Positions 5,059-9,911 of a stretch of 9,911 nt of DNA are shown here, in pieces (within the stretch, counting starts at the first letter, position 1; the number at the start of each line of letters is the position of its first letter). The position numbers and the translations under genes are program-made. The stretch is from an uncultured Clostridia bacterium (GTDB taxonomy: Bacteria; Bacillota; Clostridia; Christensenellales; UBA1242), in NCBI GenBank assembly GCA_947628195.1, contig CANQZB010000028.1, positions 1 through 9,911 on the forward strand. Direction: 5' to 3'. The notes beneath the pieces were generated by a model. It was not told the DNA's origin. It ran no database searches and was given only the letters and a program-made list of their open reading frames with translations.

Positions 5059-8000
5059 TTACCATTTATTTCGCCTACTTCTTATTATTGCGAAACCTAT
5101 CCCGCATGATATTATTACACCAACTGGAATGAAAATAAATAACCACGTATAGCCCATGGATGGCTGGTCTTCAATAATGATTTCAAAATAAATTTCTGTT
5201 GTTTCATAACTATCTGCATCTGTACCTTTATAAATAGCTTTGGCTGTGATTTTATTAGAAGTTATAGTTTCTGAGCCATTTTCCCATTCAAATCCTGTTG
5301 GCAGAATAATGTCGGAAAGCTTGTTGGGTTTTTGTTTAAGGTGTATTGTTGTGTTTACGTTTGGCTTTTCTGCTTTCATAATTGTAAATTGCGCTTTTGC
5401 GACAGCTGAGTTGTAGTTATCAGATTCCAAAATCTCTGCTTTTATCCAATATGTGCCGGCACTAGTTGGCTTTTTACCTGTGTAAACGCCATTAAGTGAA
5501 TTAGAATAAGTATAAGTTGTTGGCGATAGTTCACCTATATTTTCGATTTGTGGCGTTGGTGCATTTTCGCCATAAACCCAGTTAGATAATGAAACGCTAA
5601 AATTAGTTCTATCTGCTTTAGATATGGTATATTCTAAATAAATATTCCCAGAATAGTTGCCGGAAAAAGTAATTTTTAACTGAACTTTCCCTGCATTTGT
5701 TCTATTGCCAATGTAATCCAATAAAAATGTGCTGATTTCTTCATTTTTATAAGTTATTTTCAAATTTTGTTCGGTTTGAGAACCATTATAAACAAAATTC
5801 TTAAGCCCTATCACGTTTATTTCATTTAATTTAAGTTCCTTTGGAAGTATTGTAAAAAATTGTGTTTTGCTTCCCGTTGACAATCCTTCAACAGATGATA
5901 TTGTAACTCTCGCCCAATTTGAAGCTAAAACATTGTTTGAACACGAAACCAAATAACAATTGCTTGGAACAATTAATCCATTAAAATACACTAATATTTT
6001 TGGAACTATATTTTCGCCTGAATAGGTGTACGCTCCTTCAATTTGAATTTTACATAGTGTTAAATCGTAAATATCTGGCAGTTCTCCGCTAAACACGGCA
6101 ATAAAATCCATGTCGCCTTTTAAAGAAGTGCTAGTAGAAACAAATTCATCACCACATTGCCAACCTAAAAACCCTTCTTGCTCTAATTTTAACAAATTAA
6201 TTGTTTGGCCGTAACTACCATACCCCACGCTCAAGATTTCGTTTTTAACAATATATCTATAAGTCAAATTGCCTTGATAAATTGCCACAAGAGAACTTTC
6301 TTTTTCCATAATATAAGTTTGCCCCGCGTTGTAAACTTTGTTCCCATCCTTATATGCTAAAACTTCGTTTTGAAACGAGTCGGCAGTTGGAAGATAGACT
6401 TCGTAACCGTATGTATAATAATTTATACTTTGTATATTTTCATAAAAGATTTTTAAACATAATTTGTTTTTAATTATAACATCAAACTCCATGTCGTTAT
6501 TTAAAACAATTTTATCATCCGTTTGATATTTTATTCCGGTTCCTCGTTGTTCATATTCAATATATTGATTTTCCAATAAATTATAATCATAATCTTCACT
6601 TCCAAAAACGAATAGGGCATTTTTTATAAAATAGTCAAATGATAAATTGTTAAAATTAAATTTCAATTTAAAAGAAAGCGGTTTAACAATAATTTGGTTT
6701 CCATTTAAATCTATTATATATCCATCAATTTTTAGTTCAATTTGTTCTGCAATCTCCCTTAAATTGCCCTCACCCGCTATTGATTTTTCTTCTTCAAATT
6801 TATCAAAGCCAAGGGTTAATTTGCTGGTTTGATTAGCAAGCGTTAAGTTTTCTAAGTCCTTAACATAAACATCTAATAGATTATTTGAAAAGTTGCAATT
6901 ATCCAATTTGAGTATCTTACTAGCATAAATAGCCGCATCATTTTTTGCCGAGTTACAAGAATTGAATGATGTGTTGTGGACTTCCACATCTGAGTCCGTT
7001 GTAAAAATGGCCCCCGCCAAAAACATAGTGTTAAAATTGCGGAAAATAGCATTTTTTATTATAATTTTACCATGTGTTCCATAAATTGCTGGGTTTCCAG
7101 AATTAGAAGAGCCTCCATCAAAAATAATTCTTGCATTTTCTTTGCCTATTACAGAAAAATTTGATTGCACAATAAACATAGACGTTGAGTTATTGTTGCT
7201 AATATAAATGTCGTTGTTAACGCTATCATCTATTTGCAGGGTTATATTTTTAACAATATACTTTCCATCCACGCTACAATTGCCAAGAAGATAAACCGTG
7301 CTGTTTTCCTCCGCTTGGCTAATTGCTGTTGAAAGGTTATCGTAAAGAACATCGTTCACTTTGCACACATAAGGGCTTTCAACTGTAACATTGTATACGG
7401 GTTCGCTTTCAGCCGAGGCTTTAAAAAATCTATTTATTGCCAACACCTTGTAAGTTGGTGTAGAGGTGTAATAAGTTTTATCTACGAAAGAAGATGTATA
7501 TGTAAATCCCACTATTTTCCAATTTTCGTTATTGACTTTGCTTAAGATTTCATATCCCAAATGATATTCGCTTTTATTGCTGTTTATAAAAATTGTTCGT
7601 TCGTTATTAGAACGTAAAATTTTGCTTATGGTTGGCTTGCCATCTTTATATTCTCTATCCGCTTGCGTTACATTTTCATGCTCCCGAATAAAGCTGTATT
7701 GATTGGCGTCAACATACCAAAAATGGTCATACTGTTTGGAAATTAGCTGGTTATCTTCTGCCTCTTGCATCGCTTCTTTAAATGCTGTGGACGCATTATC
7801 ATAAATAAACCGCGCACCGACATAGGATTTTTTCCCATAATAAAAACCCCAACGTTCATAATAATTAGATAAATCCACGCCTGTTGCAAGTGATGAATAA
7901 TAAACATAAAGTTCTGTTGTGGTTAAGCCTGCTTTTAAAGGATTTCTAAAATAATTGTTAAACCTAGCCCAAAATCCGGGGAAAACTGCCTCTAAATCCC

Positions 8001-9432
8001 ACCAAATTAAATAATTGTGGTCATAATTTGTTGGATAAGCGGTTTTTGTGTACATAATTTGCCCATCATCGTAGGCAAGATAGTCTAGTTTATAGTCGTT
8101 TGAAAGTGCGGTAAGTGTTTTTTCAAAGGGCTGATACTGCTCATAGTGTGGCATGCCAACAATGTTGAAATATGCCATTGCCGCAGTAAAATTATTTGTT
8201 GTTTCGTTTATTTTTCGCGGATCATTATCCAATGCGTGTCCAAGTTCATGCCCTATGCCAAAAATCAAGTGTTCGGTAAGCTTATGGTCTTTTAATGGAT
8301 TTTTTGCGTTATAAAAATTTGCAAACCAATAATGTTCATAATACCATCCTATGTGATATGAGTAAGAGTAAGCACCCGAGCCCGGATAATAAGTCATATA
8401 TCTAAAATTTATTTTTACATAATCATTTCGCGGGTCGTATATATCACCAAGATTTGATTCCTTGCTTGTTGGAATGCCGTTGAACTCAAAAAGTGTGGTG
8501 AAATAATTCCCCCAAAGATTTAAATTTTCGCTTGGCGTTATAACATCGTTGTTAATATAAACATCATAAAGCGAAGAAGAGGTTGTAGAAATTATGGCAT
8601 GATCTGTTACAAGTTCTGCCATATTAAGTAATTGTTTCGACTCTCGTTCACTTTCATATTCGTTTAGGAAGTTTAAAAATTCTTTTTCATTTCCGCCCTT
8701 CCTAAATATTGGATAATAGCCACCGCCTTCTATGTAAACATTCACTTCTCCCTGTTCTTCAGGGGTGTAAGGGTTACACAAATAAATAGCCCCGCCTCTT
8801 ATTTCATCTTTTTCAATATACCCAAGGCCAAAAGTTGGAAAAGTTAATTTGTTCATGCCGATTTTCAATTGATATTTTTCATACCAATGCAAATAATATC
8901 CGTGATTTTGAGAGAACATTATATAAGGCAAATTATTTGTTGTCCCACCGGCTTCAACAAACACATTAAAAGTGTTATCAGGTTTTCCATAAATACCAGT
9001 TAAAATTAACTCACTTGCTTTCCAAATGCACTTTAATTTGTCTTGTGAATATTGTGCAATATCTCCCACTTGGTCTATTTTGTTGTCATTTTTAAATCTG
9101 GTAGAGAATTCTCTTTTGGGCGTAAATTTTGCATTCCCTTCTAGTACCTCTATGGCTCTATTATATTCGTCAATTGTAATTTCTTCGTTTTCTTTTAATT
9201 GGTCTAATACAGATTTATCATTATATTCTTTTTTTAGGCTTGTTTGTGTGTAATTTTCAAAAATATCATGAGTTGACAAATTGGATGTTTGTTTAATTTC
9301 CTCGCTTACGATCCCGTTTGTGGTGGCATAAGTTGGCTGTGTTTGAAAATTTAGCCCCCAAAAGAAGCCTATTGCAAACAGCAATAGTAAACAACTTATG
9401 TAAAGTAAAAATTTTGATTTTTTATTTACCAT
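5059..9432 (-). CDS. Exported, membrane-anchored M60-like zinc metalloprotease with beta-helix and Ig-like repeats
   Basis: This 1457-aa protein starts with a signal peptide (hydrophobic core 8-27, likely cleaved after TYA at 36). An M60/enhancin-type peptidase domain spans roughly 135-530. It has an early beta-rich ILTGIYGKPDNTFNVFVEAGG segment, zinc site H395-E-L-G-H399, third ligand E410 in ETTNN, WWDLEAVFPGFW (477-488), and a GVDLSNYYERWG ending (518-529). M60 enzymes act on mucin-type glycoproteins, so a host-glycoprotein substrate is plausible. Residues about 690-870 look like a parallel beta-helix. After a linker with Flg_new/InlB-like features (about 990-1115), three to four Ig/MBG-like repeats occupy 1125-1420. 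The end is a membrane span (about 1428-1449) and a basic tail RSRRNKW; there is no LPXTG. ATG 9432 is the only start that keeps the signal peptide, yet it has no Shine-Dalgarno site. The protease call is firm; substrate is inference. Confidence 0.92.
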   Translation of the reverse strand: MVNKKSKFLLYISCLLLLFAIGFFWGLNFQTQPTYATTNGIVSEEIKQTSNLSTHDIFENYTQTSLKKEYNDKSVLDQLKENEEITIDEYNRAIEVLEGNAKFTPKREFSTRFKNDNKIDQVGDIAQYSQDKLKCIWKASELILTGIYGKPDNTFNVFVEAGGTTNNLPYIMFSQNHGYYLHWYEKYQLKIGMNKLTFPTFGLGYIEKDEIRGGAIYLCNPYTPEEQGEVNVYIEGGGYYPIFRKGGNEKEFLNFLNEYESERESKQLLNMAELVTDHAIISTTSSSLYDVYINNDVITPSENLNLWGNYFTTLFEFNGIPTSKESNLGDIYDPRNDYVKINFRYMTYYPGSGAYSYSYHIGWYYEHYWFANFYNAKNPLKDHKLTEHLIFGIGHELGHALDNDPRKINETTNNFTAAMAYFNIVGMPHYEQYQPFEKTLTALSNDYKLDYLAYDDGQIMYTKTAYPTNYDHNYLIWWDLEAVFPGFWARFNNYFRNPLKAGLTTTELYVYYSSLATGVDLSNYYERWGFYYGKKSYVGARFIYDNASTAFKEAMQEAEDNQLISKQYDHFWYVDANQYSFIREHENVTQADREYKDGKPTISKILRSNNERTIFINSNKSEYHLGYEILSKVNNENWKIVGFTYTSSFVDKTYYTSTPTYKVLAINRFFKASAESEPVYNVTVESPYVCKVNDVLYDNLSTAISQAEENSTVYLLGNCSVDGKYIVKNITLQIDDSVNNDIYISNNNSTSMFIVQSNFSVIGKENARIIFDGGSSNSGNPAIYGTHGKIIIKNAIFRNFNTMFLAGAIFTTDSDVEVHNTSFNSCNSAKNDAAIYASKILKLDNCNFSNNLLDVYVKDLENLTLANQTSKLTLGFDKFEEEKSIAGEGNLREIAEQIELKIDGYIIDLNGNQIIVKPLSFKLKFNFNNLSFDYFIKNALFVFGSEDYDYNLLENQYIEYEQRGTGIKYQTDDKIVLNNDMEFDVIIKNKLCLKIFYENIQSINYYTYGYEVYLPTADSFQNEVLAYKDGNKVYNAGQTYIMEKESSLVAIYQGNLTYRYIVKNEILSVGYGSYGQTINLLKLEQEGFLGWQCGDEFVSTSTSLKGDMDFIAVFSGELPDIYDLTLCKIQIEGAYTYSGENIVPKILVYFNGLIVPSNCYLVSCSNNVLASNWARVTISSVEGLSTGSKTQFFTILPKELKLNEINVIGLKNFVYNGSQTEQNLKITYKNEEISTFLLDYIGNRTNAGKVQLKITFSGNYSGNIYLEYTISKADRTNFSVSLSNWVYGENAPTPQIENIGELSPTTYTYSNSLNGVYTGKKPTSAGTYWIKAEILESDNYNSAVAKAQFTIMKAEKPNVNTTIHLKQKPNKLSDIILPTGFEWENGSETITSNKITAKAIYKGTDADSYETTEIYFEIIIEDQPSMGYTWLFIFIPVGVIISCGIGFAIIRSRRNKW

Positions 9433-9439
9433 TTATTTT

Positions 9440-9469
9440 ATTATATCAAACTTGCTTTAAATAAATCAA
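9440..9469 (-). promoter_or_regulatory. Extended -10 promoter of the M60 protease gene
   Basis: On the - strand, TTGATT (9469-9464, 4 of 6) is followed by an 18-nt spacer and TATAAT (9445-9440), with TGA directly before it (9448-9446), forming an extended -10 TGnTATAAT. Only 7 nt separate the -10 from the ATG at 9432, so transcription should start at or beside the start codon. Confidence 0.75.
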
Positions 9470-9481
9470 ACAAGTGATATA
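9442..9481. repeat. Imperfect inverted repeat covering the M60 promoter
   Basis: TATATCA-AA-CTTG (9442-9454) is inverted against CAAGTGATATA (9471-9481), an 11-bp match apart from a 2-nt AA insertion in the left arm. The left arm overlaps the -10 box and the right arm lies just upstream of the -35 box. Within it, ATCAAAC occurs twice in direct orientation (9445-9451 and 9466-9472), 21 nt apart, about two helical turns. This layout suits a repressor site. Confidence 0.45.
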
Positions 9482-9491
9482 AAAAATGTTA

Positions 9492-9911
9492 TTATTTTTT
9501 ATCTTTTCTTTTAAAATAGCACCTATTTTTTAGGCTGTCTGGCAAATATTGTTGCTCTACCCAGCCACCGTAATCGTGCGGATATTTATAATTTTTGCTT
9601 GCTTCAGTGTGATTTTTAAGGTAATCTGGAATTCGGTCATCTGGGTGATTTCTAGCATCATCTATAGCCATATCCTTTGCAATAACAACGCGGTTATCCT
9701 TTGGCGATTCGCACACATAAATTATGGCTTGTGTTAGTGCCAAATTGCCCTCTGGCATACCTAAATGGTCAAGTGCATATAACGCACAGCACGATTGCAC
9801 CAAAGCATTAGGGGCGCTTAACCCTACATCCTCCGAACTGTGCGCTATTAGCCTTCTGGCTAAAATCTGAGGCTCCACACCCGCCTCAATTAACCTGTTG
9901 GCGTAATAAAG
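9492..9911 (-). CDS. rarA: Replication-associated recombination protein A (RarA/MgsA AAA ATPase), C-terminal fragment
   Basis: The last 139 residues of RarA (also called MgsA) are visible; the 5' part lies beyond base 9911. RarA is a AAA+ ATPase that acts at stalled replication forks and binds single-stranded-DNA-binding protein. The visible part is the C-terminal tetramerisation-type domain. Signatures are ARRLIAHSSEDVGL, GMPEGNLALTQAIIYV, a CESPKDN turn, YKYPHDYGGWVEQQYLPDSL, and a basic tail. The frame is open to the window edge, reading LYYANRLIEAGVEPQ before the ARRL motif, so the GTG at 9878 is not the true start. Its stop lies 59 nt before the M60 start. A very weak A/T hairpin at 9481-9500 is the only terminator candidate. 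Confidence 0.95.
   Translation of the reverse strand, partial: LYYANRLIEAGVEPQILARRLIAHSSEDVGLSAPNALVQSCCALYALDHLGMPEGNLALTQAIIYVCESPKDNRVVIAKDMAIDDARNHPDDRIPDYLKNHTEASKNYKYPHDYGGWVEQQYLPDSLKNRCYFKRKDKK

Noticed and set aside
5086..5151. Sortase (LPXTG-type) anchor at the end of the M60 protein
   Set aside because: No LPXTG-like motif precedes the membrane span; only the span and basic tail are present.
9481..9500. AAAAAAT/ATTTTTT hairpin as a rarA terminator
   Set aside because: The stem is pure A/T and overlaps the stop codon; it would be too unstable to call.
1..9911. CRISPR array, insertion sequence, tRNA or rRNA
   Set aside because: No regularly spaced direct repeats, transposase, terminal inverted repeats, tRNA-like cloverleaf or rRNA motifs were seen.

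Overview
The window is a low-GC, A/T-rich stretch of bacterial chromosome. It looks like a Bacillota or Mycoplasmatota-related anaerobe, most likely from an animal gut. Rubrerythrin suggests anaerobic life. The large M60-type surface protease with Ig-like repeats suggests contact with host mucus or glycoprotein. TGG encodes Trp and TGA is used as a stop (end of enolase), so the standard bacterial code applies and it is not a Mycoplasma-code organism. The exact lineage cannot be fixed from this sequence.

Left part, + strand. The 3' end of enolase (1-227) overlaps cytidylate kinase (cmk, 224-877) by an ATGA junction, and a clear intrinsic terminator follows (877-899). Next comes an unrecognised 189-aa helical protein (945-1514) whose consensus promoter sits so close to the ATG that the mRNA may be leaderless. 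An A/T-tract-rich spacer (1515-1743) then carries a perfect TTGACA-N17-TATAAT promoter and a strong Shine-Dalgarno site. These drive an 860-aa protein (1744-4326) with a Gly/Ala-rich membrane hairpin, long Lys/Ala/Glu coiled coils, two related ~45-residue modules set between the coils, and a compact C-terminal end. I recognise no family for it. It ends at a terminator that looks bidirectional (4337-4360).

Right part, - strand. Read in transcription order, this holds the C-terminal end of RarA/MgsA (9911-9492), then a 1457-aa exported M60-like zinc metalloprotease (9432-5059), then rubrerythrin (4922-4377). The protease has a signal peptide, an HELGH...E zinc site, a beta-helix-like segment, Ig/MBG-like repeats, and a C-terminal membrane anchor instead of LPXTG. 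Its extended -10 promoter ends 7 nt before the ATG with no Shine-Dalgarno site, so it is a second candidate leaderless gene. An imperfect inverted repeat covers that promoter.

No mobile element, CRISPR array, tRNA or rRNA was seen. No stretch over 300 bases lacks a gene. The housekeeping genes (eno, cmk, rarA, rbr) frame two large accessory proteins. The points most worth a second look are the architecture of the 860-aa protein, the anchored M60 protease, and the shared leaderless promoter geometry.
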